A stretch of 64,000 bases of DNA from Saururus chinensis (taxonomy: Eukaryota; Streptophyta; Magnoliopsida; Piperales; Saururaceae), in assembly GCA_035235625.1 (NCBI GenBank), contig CP141149.1:29629753-29693752 (forward strand), read 5' to 3'. Below are positions 23,201 to 35,272 of the stretch, in pieces (within the stretch, counting starts at the first letter, position 1; each line of letters opens with the position of its first letter). Below the pieces are notes generated by a model, which was given only the letters and a program-made list of their open reading frames with translations, did no database searches and had not been told where the DNA came from. Made by a program: the position numbers and the translations under genes.

Positions 23201-25692
23201 TTATATCTAACCCACTTCGGTATGCAGCAATACTCTTCAGTGCTACAACTTTATCAGCAAGTGTAAATCACCAGTTAAGGAAACAAGCATAGAAGTGTTA
23301 CATTATTTCCTGCATATATATCTGTGAAATTAAGCAACGGAAAAGAAAAGAAACAAAAAAACAACAACAAGAAGGAATAAAAAAGGGAATTGAAGGATAT
23401 AGCTTCAGCTTCATAACAAATTTTTCTGTAAATAAATCCAACGTCCATGTAGATCCCTGTGGTGCTTCCTAATCCGAAAATGGAATTTTAGTTAGAGACC
23501 AAGGCCTTACTAATGGAAAAATTAAAGAACAACCATGTCGCTAAGCAGTGGGAAGATCAATCATCAACTCAAAAGTGTGTGCATCACCGTTACCTCGTCG
23601 AGGATGTTCTCAGCAAGGCGCTCAATCCGGAGGATTCTGCCCACCGTTGGAGCAAAGCTGCAGTGCCATTCAAGCTGGTGCATTTTATCCATTTCAATGC
23701 CATCGTCGATGAGAATGGCTGATATCCCAGAGGCCCCAAAGCACGCCGATGCAATTGCATGCAAGCCAGCTGCTCTCCGGTGGGACTCCACCTCCCTCAA
23801 GGTCGCCGGGCAGCCGTACAATCCAGCAATATCCCTCAAGCTCCTCTGTAATAAAAAAGCAAGCCTTTCTACAATTTGCTTTTCGCTAGGGGTGTTAAAG
23901 TAAGCTCGAAAGGTCGACTCAGCTAGAGCTTGACTCGTATTCGAGCTCAACTCGTATTCGAGCTCGAACTCAAAGTTGGTCAAGCCAAGCTCAAATATGC
24001 ATGTGTTCGACTCGGTTATGCTTGATAAAAACTTACTCATATTAAGTACACTATTTTTTCAAATATACACATGCATATATTACACATTACATATAGATTT
24101 TATGTCTCCCAAGTTTTAACTCCTTCCATTTAATATATCATTTTTACTTTTTTCATGTACAACTAAATGAGGTTGTTTGTTAGAGGAATTATATAATGTC
24201 TAATGAGATCTAGAACTATTTTTTATGAAACTTTACTACCTCCGTCATATATAAATAATCTAAATTAGAAAAACAAAATCAACAAAGACTATTTATTTGA
24301 TTTTCTAATATAACACATTGGACCACTTACTAACCATGTTCGTTTTAGTGATTTTTCTCTAAATACCTAAGGGTTATGAAGCAATGATCATAAGACATGG
24401 CAAGTCAACTCCGCTTGAACTCAACTCAAACTCAATTCGAACTCAACTCGAGCTCAAAATTGAAGTTTCAAACTCGAACACTATACACCTTGATGATAAT
24501 CGCCTCATTAACACCCCTACTTTTCGCATATAACAAATAGGAAGGAAACAAAATGCTACTCGTAGTGCAGGTTCCAACAAGCATGGGTTTCTATGGTGCG
24601 AAACGGTCATGTGGGCCCCATAGAGAGCTCGGCTGCCAATGGCAATCAAAAGATTAGCAAGCCTTGCCACGGAGAGACAACTGTTTCAATTAATTTTCTA
24701 AAGCAGGAAACGAAAAAGATGGAGACAGTAAAAGATGGATCAGCTAGTAGAAGTCCCCCATCCATAAGGTTGTCAATGGGTAGGGTATGGGTCAGGCAAG
24801 GCTTTACCCATATCCATACATGTTTTCAAAAATTTTACCCATACCCTACTTATTACTCATTTCCACATCCATTACCCATTACCCATTACCTATTGGGTAA
24901 ATAAGCGGGCAATGGGTAAACGACCAACCAATTAATAAATAAAAATAATAACAAATATATATGTTAAAAACATCTAAAATAAAAAAAATTCAATCCAATA
25001 TAAACTTATAAGGACCTCAAAATTCATATAAAAAAATAAAACATAATAAGAATCTAACACCTTATATAAACTTAAATAATTAAAAAAACTAAGACTTAAA
25101 TATATTTCCATTACTTTAAATTCTCTAACTTATTATACCAAAATACTACAAGATATATATTTTTTATATATATTAAAGCAGGCAACACGTATCGGGTATG
25201 AATAAGGGGTTAGCCATACCCTACCCACATAATAAATGTGGGGGTTTACCTTTTACCTATTACCTATTTATTAATTACACGCCGACAAATTTAGGATCGG
25301 ATGGGCGGTGAGATGGGCAAATGGTTACCCATTGGCAGCCTTACCCATCCAGACAGGCTGCGACACAGTCAGTCAGATAAAAAAACAATTAGATTTTTAC
25401 TCCCTCTTTTACCATTTTACTAGGTGTAAAAGAAATGAGAACGAAATGCACGTACAATAGAAGTAATTCGATCAGCAAAAGGAGAACCAGCACCAGAAGA
25501 TAAGAGAGAGAGAGAGAGAGGGACCTTGAAGGAGAGGGTGTGGGGGGCAAGGGAGAGGGCATCTCCCTCTGCTTCAGAGAAGCAGCGGAGGAAGGGGAAG
25601 GAGGAATCGAGGGCGACGACGCTGTGGGCGTGGGCATCCACCAGATCCACCTCATCCACCGCCGCCCTCAGCTCCTTGTGTTTCGTCTCCAT
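17214..25692 (-). CDS. Nodulin/glutamine-synthetase-like fusion protein (NodGS, FluG-like)
   Basis: Eighteen exons, transcript order: 25525-25692, 23594-23845, 23401-23468, 23147-23262, 22942-23047, 22311-22467, 22139-22234, 21081-21129, 20605-20876, 20271-20443, 19905-20025, 19765-19817, 19561-19690, 18868-19013, 18538-18729, 17736-17968, 17402-17544, 17214-17276. Total 2538 nt, 845 aa, close to the Arabidopsis homologue's length. The N-terminal half (about 1-385) is an amidohydrolase-like domain with the HxH motif in VDAHAHS (H21, H23), RIQNKSLIDY, QIHTGFGDKDLDL and VMFSTDGYAFPETYYLG. The C-terminal half is a bacterial GSI-like glutamine synthetase domain: HAESGKGQFEIALGH, DIGSGSHVHLSLW, GEEFMAGVLYHLP, WGNENREAPLRTA, CANPHLGLASIIAAGIDGL, ending YKQLIHRY. 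In Arabidopsis this family is linked to root development and flagellin responses; true GS activity is doubtful. Intron 3 is a U12 AT-AC intron. Intron 1 holds two hAT-like insertions. Confidence 0.93.
23263..23400 (-). other. U12-type AT-AC intron in the NodGS gene
   Basis: On the minus strand the intron begins ATATCCTT, the canonical minor-spliceosome AT-AC donor, and ends in AC. A perfect TTCCTTAAC branch site (23274-23282) lies with its adenosine about 12 bases before the 3' end. No GT-AG pair can join these exons in frame, whereas this 138-nt AT-AC intron joins ...KFVMKLKL to LADKVVALKSIAAYRSG and preserves the family alignment and total length. Confidence 0.9.
23887..24519. mobile_element. 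Non-autonomous hAT-like element in NodGS intron 1
   Basis: Terminal inverted repeats TAGGGGTGTTAA and TTAACACCCCTA bound a 633-bp sequence, flanked on both sides by the identical 8-bp duplication CTTTTCGC (23879-23886, 24520-24527). An 8-bp duplication and a TAGGGGTG terminus are typical of hAT elements. Subterminal copies of CTCGAACTC/GAGCTCGA words occur near both ends, as expected for transposase-binding clusters. No transposase frame is present. Confidence 0.88.
24765..25343. mobile_element. Second non-autonomous hAT-like element in NodGS intron 1
   Basis: The 579-bp element starts TAAGGTTGTCAATGGGTA and ends TTACCCATTGGCAGCCTTA, imperfect inverted repeats of about 19 bp. It is flanked by the exact 8-bp duplication CCCATCCA (24757-24764, 25344-25351). 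The interior is AT-rich with repeated TACCCAT/ATGGGTA words near both ends and no coding capacity. It is a different hAT family from its neighbour at 23887-24519. Confidence 0.88.
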
Positions 25693-26442
25693 ATCCGCCC
25701 GATGACTCCAGCCAATCCTCTCCTCCAGTCTAGTCTTAGTCCTCTCGGCGCTCCAACAGCTAAAACGGACCTACCTCTCTCTCTCTCTCAGACTCTCTCA
25801 CACACACACACACTCTGGGTGGGAGGCTTCTTTCTGCGAGATCAGCTAACAATCCCGATCCGATCCAATCAGCACTGTATACTCCATTAAATATGGGTTT
25901 CTAGTTGCTGTCACGTCTGAATGCCGACCGCTCAGAAGTCAGAAACTTCGTGCGTGGAATCTGGGAGAAGGATTTATGTCTCTAAACGGGGGGAACAAAA
26001 GGTCCCAAACAAGCCTTTTTAGATCGCTTTCCATTAACTGCCGGGAGAGGACTTAAGACTCTGCTCTCCCTATTAATAAAAGGATAAAAGGCCAGTTGCA
26101 GATTGATGTGAACAACAAGTGGTGGTGGGCCCAGATATGGCTGTTTGTATATCTTTTGTAATTTATATTGCTTTAATACATATTTATGTCTATATCTAAT
26201 TGTATTATTATTAAAGTAAAAAGAAAAAAGAATTTTTTTTATCACATTATACTTATAATACCGTTCTAAGATGTTAATATTTATTATAGTTATATTATTT
26301 ATAACTTTTAAGGCTCTAATATGTATAGTCTATCAAAATGTCTTTTTGAAATCGTGACAAATATCTCCCTAATGGCTAATAATGAGTTTTCTTAAAGAAG
26401 ATAAGTCCCAAATGAAGAAAAAGTTAAAAGATATAATAATTA
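25693..26442. other. NodGS promoter/5' UTR and spacer
   Basis: This is immediately upstream of the NodGS start (minus strand). A CT/CA microsatellite (about 25778-25812) lies in the probable 5' UTR. The remainder is AT-rich with no gene seen, up to the target duplication of the Mutator-like element at 26434-26442. Confidence 0.5.
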
Positions 26443-27879
26443 GGGAAAAGTTACCGTAAGCCCTGGCTTAAGTCGTGTATATGCGCCCTAAATAAATTTA
26501 GACTATCCAATAATATCCAACGCTACTAGATCGTTGCAGCAGATGAGATAGATTTAACCAGAGTTAAGAGGCAGTCTTTCAACTCTTTCGCCGCCCGCAT
26601 TACCCGACTTCCATTGTTCTCCTTCCATCGTTCTTGCAGCTCCTGTATCTTGCAGGAGCTCCCCCTACCCCTTCCACCACCCACCTCCCAGAGTCGCGGC
26701 TATATCCTCCACCAATAATCTTTCTTCCCGTAGGCTCTCTATCGTCGCCTGCTTTAAAGACCTCCCACGCTCTCCTCAGTTAGGTCTATCACCGGAGAAT
26801 GACCGGGCTCCTCTACGATTGGTTTTAGGGCTTCCCTATCTTCCACTACCTCCCAACACGATCAATACCTTCGGATATTGCAAGTTGCTGATCCTCTTGG
26901 GTTGTTGGTCATCTGTCGCTTTGGAACTTCCTCTCGCCCTTCTGGGCCAGATTGACCACAGGTGACAAACTCAACTCCCCCCCCAAGCCAATTTAGGGGT
27001 TTCCCGATCTCGAACCACCTCCCGCGATGGTGCTACCTCCTCCTGCCACCCTACGACAAATGCGTACCCTTGACTCTGGAGACTAACCATCTCTTGGGTT
27101 CACCTTATTTGTCGCTCTGAAATCCTCCCTCACACTCATGCATCAGCTTGGCCACCAAAGACTATGTAACGCCCGAGATTTTTCATCCCTTTTTCTCAAA
27201 ACTCATAGAAATTTTTTTTTCCATAAATCGGAGTCAAAACGATAAAATCAAAACCTGTTTATAATTTAAAACATCATACGGTTAAACATCGTACTGTCAA
27301 ATCAAATATCCTCAGGCGCTACCCGAAAACACACGTACGAATAAATTCTGCTATGATCATAGACTTTTAAATACAAATCACTCTCCCAAGCATCCCTGAG
27401 TACAAGTCCCATAACAGTCCACAGACTCATCCAAATTCAAAGTCCAGAATAAAACATCTTAAAGTCTCATCTCACTCAATACAGGAGATCGTGGCACAAA
27501 TGAACTCGCAGAGAGTCGAGCAGATACCTGAGTCAACGGGAATCAAACCACCGCTGAAACGAGCGTCCATCACCAGGAGCTCTCCGCACAACCTGCAAAA
27601 CCTCCCATACAACGGGGCTAAAAATAGTAGGGTGAGTATTTTCATACTCAGTAGGAAAATACCCAGTAGGGGAAACCCCAAACGGTGAACTCATAAGTTC
27701 AGAAATCATGTGTCATGCAACACAAACATGAAGCAGTCAACATAACATAATCATAACATGCTCAAACACATACGATCATACCAAAGGCACCATCGTGCCA
27801 CTGACATACCGAAGGCACCATCGTGCCAAAGCATACTATTCAATCAACTTACACAAACACCCTTATCCAGGGTCATACA

Positions 27880-28280
27880 ACTTACTCGTACCACCGTATG
27901 CATACGCATACAACATACGCATACTTGTACGACCTTACTCATACAATCGTATGCTCACTCATACAGCTTACCCATACATGTATGACCTTACTCGTACAAT
28001 CAGACTCGTACGACCTTACTCGTACAGTCTGCACAAAATCATACTTACTGTCTTACTCAGAACCATATTCCCACAATCGTACTCATACTCTTACAGTCGT
28101 GCTCATACTCATACGCTTACAATCTTACTCATACTCATACACTTACAGTCTTGCTCATACTCATACACTTATAGTCTTGCTCATACTCATACACTTACAG
28201 TCTTGCTCATACACATACAGTCGTACTCACACTCATACAGTCGTACTCATAATCGTACACATATCAACGACCACTGAAGC
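27880..28280. repeat. Short-period tandem repeat (CATACTCATACACTTACAGT-like units)
   Basis: Degenerate units, about 26 bp in the best-preserved part (28090-28230), built from CTCATAC, TTACAGTC and CGTAC words. The periodic composition keeps several frames open at once (27758-28293), which explains the long frames without implying genes. Confidence 0.75.
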
Positions 28281-28496
28281 TCATTACAACTAATAAGCTC
28301 CAGCGTCGAAATGGAAAAGAATGCCACTGGGGCAACACCTTAACCTCCGGGGAGTGACTAGACGCCATGGACTTTTCCGAAGGTAAGGCACACCAATGCT
28401 CATGGGGCACTGGATCAAACAGGTAAGAGTAGATCCATGATACTACTTACCTGAGCGCGCAAACATAAACACCCACACATAAGGGGTCATACAGTT

Positions 28497-28701
28497 GCCC
28501 ACCATAATGGGTCTTATAGTGCCATAGAATCGCCCACCATAATGGGTCTTATAGTGTCATAGAATTGCCCACCATAATGGGTCTTATAGTGCCATAGAAT
28601 CGCCCACCATAATGGGTCTTATAGTGCCATAGAATTGCCTACCATAATGGGTCTTATAGTGCCAGAGAATTGCCCACCATAATGGGTCTTATAGTACCAT
28701 T
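28497..28701. repeat. 35-bp tandem repeat, six copies
   Basis: GCCCACCATAATGGGTCTTA recurs at 28497, 28532, 28567, 28602, 28637 and 28672, exactly every 35 bases, followed by TAGTGCCATAGAAT with a C/T variant at the last base. Copies are contiguous with no spacers, and the last is truncated. Confidence 0.92.
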
Positions 28702-28778
28702 GCCACTCTTGGGCAAAAAACATACAGTGCCACTTGGGCAGAAACGTACAGTGCCACTCTTGGGCAGAAACATACTAC

Positions 28779-29230
28779 GCTCTCAACAGAGCATCAAACG
28801 TCTGGGCTTACACAGCACACAGACCAAATCAGAAACATACGTCGCTCTCAGCAGAACATCAGACGTCTGGGCTTCATACAGCACGCAGACAAAGTCAGAA
28901 ACGTACATCGCTCTCAACAGAGCATCAAACGTCTGGGCTTATACAGCACACAGACAAAGTCAAAAACATACATCGCTCTCAACAGAGCATCAAACGTCTG
29001 GGCTTATACATCACGCAGACCAAATCAAAACGACGTCGCTCTCAGCAGAGCATCAGACGTATGGGCTTCATACAGCACGCAGACAAACTCAGAAACGTAC
29101 ATCGCTCTCAACAGAGCATCAAACGTTTGGGCTTATACAACACGCAGACCAAATCAGAAACAACGTCGCTCTCAGCAGAGCATCAGACGTCCGGTGCTCT
29201 ACATAGCACACAGACAACATCCCGCAGGAT
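28779..29230. repeat. About 65-bp tandem repeat, seven copies
   Basis: CGCTCTCAACAGAGCATCAA (or CGCTCTCAGCAGAGCATCAG) starts units at 28779, 28843, 28909, 28974, 29037, 29103 and 29167. Even- and odd-numbered copies tend to share variants, suggesting a two-unit higher-order repeat. Repetitive frames at 28670-29342 come from this array and are not regarded as genes. Confidence 0.9.
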
Positions 29231-29933
29231 AAACACCATGGCAAGACATGATAAACGCTCGGCCAACTCATCAGCGGCCAACTCAAACACGGAACTTAAT
29301 CCGTCGAACCCTCAGGTCTCAAACTCACAACGCTATCATTAGCTGTGCTTATAATTCCAATTTGAATTAAGTATATTATGCGGTACAATTATGCCACACA
29401 AACTCACAAATCCTCGGCCCAGTCAAACCGAAGCTGAGCCCGATCCGAAACCCAAGTTCGTCAGGGCAACAGACTTCACTTACCCGTCCACATCATGGAC
29501 AAAACTCATCGTACAACAAACCCTTACAGTCTTACACACTTCGCCATCCATCTTATGGCCAAATCCTCTTACACTGACATCCTCAAATATCGCTCCTCAG
29601 AGCCAACCCAGTTGTCGCCCTCTTACTTATATCTCACTTATTATACTTATTTTTCACTTCATAATCATGCGTTATGCTTGTACAATTATGAACCCTCTTA
29701 CTGTCTGACAAATGCCCAACACACAATCCACCCCAAACTGATCCATTCTAATCCTTGCCCGTCATACTCTTATCCTCTGTCATACGCTTACACAACCGCA
29801 TCCAAATCCAGACAAAGTCTCTATTATCTCTTATTGTCCATCGCCCATACTTCTGCCCACTTAGTCATCATACATACGTATGTCTCACACATATGTATAA
29901 CATACACATACGGCCATACATACATAACTTACA

Positions 29934-30150
29934 AACATGCACGCTAGCCATCACTAGCACATGCATACACACGTCAAACATGCACGCTAGCCATCACTAG
30001 CACATGCATACATCAAACGTACACGCTAGCCATCACTAGCACATGCACAAACATTCATACATACTCCAAACATGCACGCTAGCCATCACTAGCACATGCA
30101 TACCCCATACATAGCATACTGACATATTTGCTAGCCATCGCCAGCGCATA
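29934..30150. repeat. Tandem repeat with CACGCTAGCCATCACTAGCA core, four to five copies
   Basis: The 20-bp core CACGCTAGCCATCACTAGCA followed by CATGCATAC-type text recurs four times with uneven spacing, then once in degenerate form near 30130. It lies inside the LTR at 27165-35576. Confidence 0.8.
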
Positions 30151-31847
30151 CATAATCCACATCCATAAAACATGCATACATCTCATGCATACCAATCATA
30201 CCATACAATCATGCTTACAAGCACATCATGCAATCAGATCGTTACTTAATATCCAAGCATGGAATCATACAATCCTAGCATGTTGCTACTCATTCAAAGC
30301 ATGTTTCATGAATTTACGAGTTCAAAGCTCCCCTACCTCGTAATCATGACGTTCGATGGCGAGCACACGATGGTGGCGGCGTCGGCGGCGGAGTTGGCGG
30401 TCAAAACCGTTGCCTGGCTGAGAGAGCTGCTGTCCCGAGGGTTTCAAGATGCGCCGGAACTATCACGGCCAAACAGAGTGTCAGAAATCAATGCGGTAAA
30501 ACCCGCGATCCATGGCGGCACACTAGGGCGGCCGGAAGAAATATCGTGCCAACATATGTGGCGGTGCGACCCGAAGTCGATGGTGTACATTGAAGATCAG
30601 CCGCTGGCTAAGACGTGCACAGCCGGCCACAAAGACGTCGAAATCGGCCGTGGACAGCACCCAACGGCAACGATTCCGGTCAACAAAGGCCCACATAAGG
30701 GCGGAGAGCGTGGGGCAACGCTCGAGAATCGAAGGAGAGGTGGTGGAGGATGGCTCTAGTGGTCAACTCCACTCGGTGGCAAAGCCAACCGATGGTTAGG
30801 CGGCACAAATGCGGCGCCTAAACCCAGAAGTACACGCGTGGCCACATGCGCATGCGGCCCAAAGGGCGGGGGAGATGGCTGAAATGAGGCGACTCATGGC
30901 CCACAAAAGCCAACAGGCGAAGGCCCTTAGCTGTGGCCAATCTAAGCGGCAACATCACTGATCGCCACCCACAACCAAAACCCATGGTGCGGGCAACTGT
31001 GCATCTCGCACGGTATAGGGCAAGGGGAGGGTTCACGGTTGAGCAAAGGCTATGAGGCCGTCACTGGCCAAGGCCTGAGTAGGTGAACTCGTCCACCTTT
31101 TGTCAAGGTAAGACATACAAATTCTTCCCCGAGGCCGTCCGGTACCGACGGCGTAAAATGGGCAAGAGGGGTCAACGGCACACATGCCGGTAAGGCGGAC
31201 TAGCTGCGGCTACGGGCCGCAAGGCTGAACAAGACCCAGAGGGGTGGCCCATTGGCATCACCGGGCTGGGGCGGAGCCGAACTAAGGTCCACCAAAACAA
31301 ATCCGGCGTCCGACTGATAACGTCAGTCACCACGTCCAAAACGGACGCAGACCAAAAATAAGGGACGACCGGGGAAAACCCATAAGGGCGGAGCGGCCAT
31401 GGGGGCGGCGGCTGAATCGGGCACGGAGGTGTAGTCCACTGCCTTCGCCGGAGCAAGGCGGGACTGGGGGAAGGCCGAATCGGCCGCAGATCACCGCCGG
31501 CGGCCACTGTTTGCCCAAACAGTCCGTCGGCGGAACAGTGAACAGAGGGGGAAAGAGGGTGGGGCGGCGGTGCCGAGGCCCACCGGGCCGGGAGGAGGGG
31601 CTCCTCGCCGTCGCCGGCCCAGGGCGGAGCCATGGCCAGCCGGTCCTCGCCGGCTCACGGCAGCGACGGAATCGCACGAAACAGAGAAAAAGGGGCTCAC
31701 CGGGGGAGCGGGCGGCACGGCCGTGGGGGCCGGGACGGCGGCTCCCCTACCGTCGCACGGCCAGGGCGGAGCCGGTGCGGTGGTCCAGCGGCCGGCGGTG
31801 GCCGGGCACAGGGAAAAGGCGGAATGGGGGCGGGGGCGCACTGTTCA

Positions 31848-34800
31848 TGTAAGGACCCTCATCTTTAAACCGGTTTTGGTTTTCTTTAATTATTAATTAT
31901 CGTGAGATTTACGTGTTTTCTGATCTTATTCGGTGATTTTGTAAATAAATAGAGTTTGTGATGGTTTTAACCAAAATTAACTTCAATATTAGTGGTTTTA
32001 AGTGATTTTAAACCAAATGTGAATTTTTGGAATTTTTCGGATTTTTCACTATTTTTCCAAAAATTAGGGTTTTGGCGGGACCCCTGTGGGCCCCACGGTC
32101 AAAAATTTTATTTTTGTGTCAAATGACCCTAGACATATACTTAAGGTCACACAAAAATTTTCAGAATTTTATTAGGCTTAATTCGTGCTTAAATTTGCAA
32201 AATAACCACTTTTAGCCTACTTTTCATATTTACACCCCAAAACTTACCTATGCCTACCCCAACCCTTACTATAAAAGGGCAAACCAGAGCCATTTCTATT
32301 TTTGGGAATAGGCTAAGGAAGGAGGCTGGCCTAATCCCCACTTAGGCCCGAATTAGAAGCCGATTAAGGTAAGCTTGCTCTAATTAAGCACTAATCCTTG
32401 GCTTTTCTCTTAATTTCTTCCAAATCTACCATTTTCCCCTTGATTCAATTCGTTTTTGACCATCAAAAGCTACTGATTTGTGTTTTACTACAAACCCTAA
32501 CTTTCAAAATTCGATTTTTACTACCAACAACCCCTAGATCTAAGATTTAATTAGGGATTTCTTAAGTAAATCGATTTCTATTGGTGTTTGATTCAAACTC
32601 ATTGTGTTTTCAAGGATTTCAAGAAGGGTGACTCTTCAATCCGAGCTTAATCAAGTGCTGAGGTAATGGGTCTTCGAAATCTCTGTTTATCCATGGTAAA
32701 ACTCTTCATTTTTGGCTTATTTCGAAATGGTTTGCTTGATTTAGTGTGTTAATGGTAAGATTAGAAAATGGAATTATTTAATCCCGATTTCTTAGGGTTT
32801 TGCATTATTATGTTTTGGTTTGATATTCTGGAAGTCAAGGAGGACTTTTGATGATGATTAGGGTGTTAGATGTGGATTTGAAGTGTTTTCTATGGTGTTT
32901 CGGTTTGGATTTGCGAAAGGAAGAAGATGACTGTTCTGCCGTGTTGGCGATCGATCGGCCTTGCAGGGCGATCGATAGGCTGAACTGAAAATTTCAAAAT
33001 TTTGCGTGTAACCGATCGAACGGCATGAAGGGCGATCGATCGGCTACACAGAAAATTGTATGTTGTGTGTATGATGCCTATTTTGATGATTCCACTTTAG
33101 CTTGCCAATTTTATATGAATGTGGAGTGTTTTAAGCTATGTTAGGCTACTGGAAATGCATGCTATTAAGTTTATAGAGTTGAGACATATGCTTAGAGATG
33201 GTGGGATGACTTATGTTTTGTGGCATGATCTTGGAATCGTTATCTTGAAATTATGAACGGTTGGTTCCCTTTTGATAAGCATATATTTCAGTAGGACTAC
33301 AATCATTGTTGGACTGATTTGTCATGATAAATTGTGATTAATGGTGTGTGAATGTTGGTGATTGCCATGACTCAATGATGAAATGAGTGATGTTATAGGT
33401 GTTTAGCCTTTGTGGTTGAGTTTTGAATTTAACTATGATTTCAACGATTCTTCTACTATGATTTCCGCCGGAATTCATGTTTAGGTAGAAATTCACATGT
33501 GTGGTATGGTAGTGAGTTGATTTTCAAGCATGTTAGTATGCATTATGTGAAAGGCTTCTACTAGTTACACACACACAAATGTGGGGGTTAAATGATGATG
33601 TTGAAGCTTAATATCGTGATTATGAATGATGCATTAGGGGCTGGTGAGAGCACTTATCATGATTAGGATTCATGTATGCTTTGCCCACGCATGTACCATG
33701 CTGCACGCATCATGAAAATGGATTTCCAATTGAGGCTTCATCGTAATTAATCGAATTTGACCGATTGGATGCAATGGGATGGAATTGTGTGCCGGGTTTG
33801 TCGGTCGTGGATTAATCGCAAGTTGATTGGTCCGAAAGGACATATTTTGATTTGAAGTTCCTGTGTGGAACGAGTGCACTCCCCGGGTTGAGTCTTGTTT
33901 AATGGAATGATGTGGGGACGAGTTGTGTACTTGTCTTGCGGACACGTGAGAATATTTTTATGTGTGTCATCTGGACCCTGAGAATCCAGTGTGGTATGCC
34001 GTGTGCACCCCGCTACCACGTGTTCTAGGGTTCTCTGTGTGAGAACTCGGGCTCTTCCCTCCGCAGGAGATGTCCCTGGGCGAACACCCCTGCTCTAGAT
34101 TCTCTGTGTGAGAATGGGACATCCTTGGCCAGGATCGTCCAGGGCGAGCAGTATTAGGGATTGACAACCCCGATCTTTCTTGAATTCTTGTGTAGAATTT
34201 TGTACCATGACACGCCTTCGTGGCCTTGTCTATGCTCCCGTCTGTGTGACGTTAATGTGTGATTACTCCTTGATGGAGGTTGATTGTGATAACATTATGC
34301 ATGTGGGAATATGTATGTTAGAGATACATCAATGCATGTTGATTTTGATGATAAAATGCATGTGAGAATATGTATGTTAGAGATACATCCATGCATGTTG
34401 ATTTTGATGATAAAATGCATGTGAGAATATGTATGTTAGAGATACATCCATGCATGTTGATTTTGATGATAAAATGCATGTGGGAATATGTATGCTAGAG
34501 ATACATCCATGCGGGATTGGTTGTGATGACATTATGCATGTGGGAATACGTATGTTAGAGATACGTCCATGCGGGATTGGTTATGAAGTGAATGCATGTG
34601 GAAATTGGTATGCTAGAGATACATCCCTGCATGTTTGAGTTATGATGTTATGCAGTGTATAAGTGATGTAAATATGTGATCAGAAAGTGATACACCTTGT
34701 ACATCGTTGTTTTTGAAAGACTATATCACCATGCTACCGTATTTTCAACGTGGTTAGTGATATTAAAACCATTGCTGAGTGTTAAAACTCACCCCTCTTT

Positions 34801-35272
34801 TGTGTTTTGATTTGGGGCTGCGTGGTGCGACACGCAGACGGACAGGATTGCCTCTTTGAGGAAAGGTCAGAGGTAGCTTGGGTGTGATGATGGAGATCGT
34901 TGCGTGACTTTCCTTCATTTTGTTTCATGTTTTATGTTAGAACCTATGTGTAGGGTTCTTTGTTGTGGATTTATGTCACATGTTACAGTTATGTTTGCTT
35001 ATGACTTATTTTGAGCCGGTGTGGGCTTTACTTAAACTAAACTTGTGGGTTTGAGATTGTTGTTTACTTTGTGTTAAGCAACACCTTTCCTTTCCCTTTT
35101 ATTTACTCTTGCTCAAAGGATTGTGCGCACTCCGTGTTGCTGTTAATCGCCCGTGGTTAGGGATTAAGTCTTCCGCTAGAATCGTTTCTCAATTTCACTT
35201 CGTCGCCCCCGCGCGCTATGACCGGCCCTTGGACCGGGTTCGGCTCGGGTCGGGCATGGCCGGGGCGTGACA
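31848..35272. mobile_element. Solo LTR of a Tekay/Del-like Ty3/gypsy element, nested in the LTR at 27165
   Basis: It begins TGTAAGGACCCTCATC, ends GGCCGGGGCGTGACA, and is flanked by the exact 5-bp duplication GTTCA (31843-31847, 35273-35277). At 3,425 bp with no coding frames it resembles the long LTRs of chromovirus-type elements. It contains a 59-bp tandem array (34297-34645) and GATCGATCGGC-rich palindromic segments at about 32945-33050. The outer LTR sequence resumes directly after the duplicated site. Confidence 0.85.
34297..34645. repeat. 59-bp tandem repeat, six copies
   Basis: ATGCATGTGNGAATATGTAT followed by GTTAGAGATACATCCATGCA recurs at 34297, 34356, 34415, 34474, 34534 and 34592, a period of 58-60 bp. 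It is an internal array of the solo LTR. Confidence 0.9.

Noticed and set aside
23263-23400. GC-AG or GT-AG alternatives for this NodGS intron
   Set aside because: Candidates such as AA|GCTATA leave the wrong phase for the next exon; only AT-AC restores the frame and matches U12 signals.
27758-28293. Frames of 156 and 160 aa rich in Tyr, Ser, His and Thr
   Set aside because: All are open at once over a CATAC-type tandem repeat, with no domain or start context.
28497-28701. Regular 35-bp repeats resembling a CRISPR array
   Set aside because: The repeats are contiguous, with no unique spacers and no cas genes, and lie in a plant LTR.
28670-29342. Overlapping frames of 178 and 202 aa with repeated HQTSGLI-type units
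   Set aside because: They are translations of the 65-bp tandem array in two frames; open frames arise from the period, not from coding constraint.
30259-31868. GC-rich frames of 100-166 aa on both strands
   Set aside because: They lie inside the LTR at 27165, overlap each other on opposite strands and resemble no protein family I recognise.
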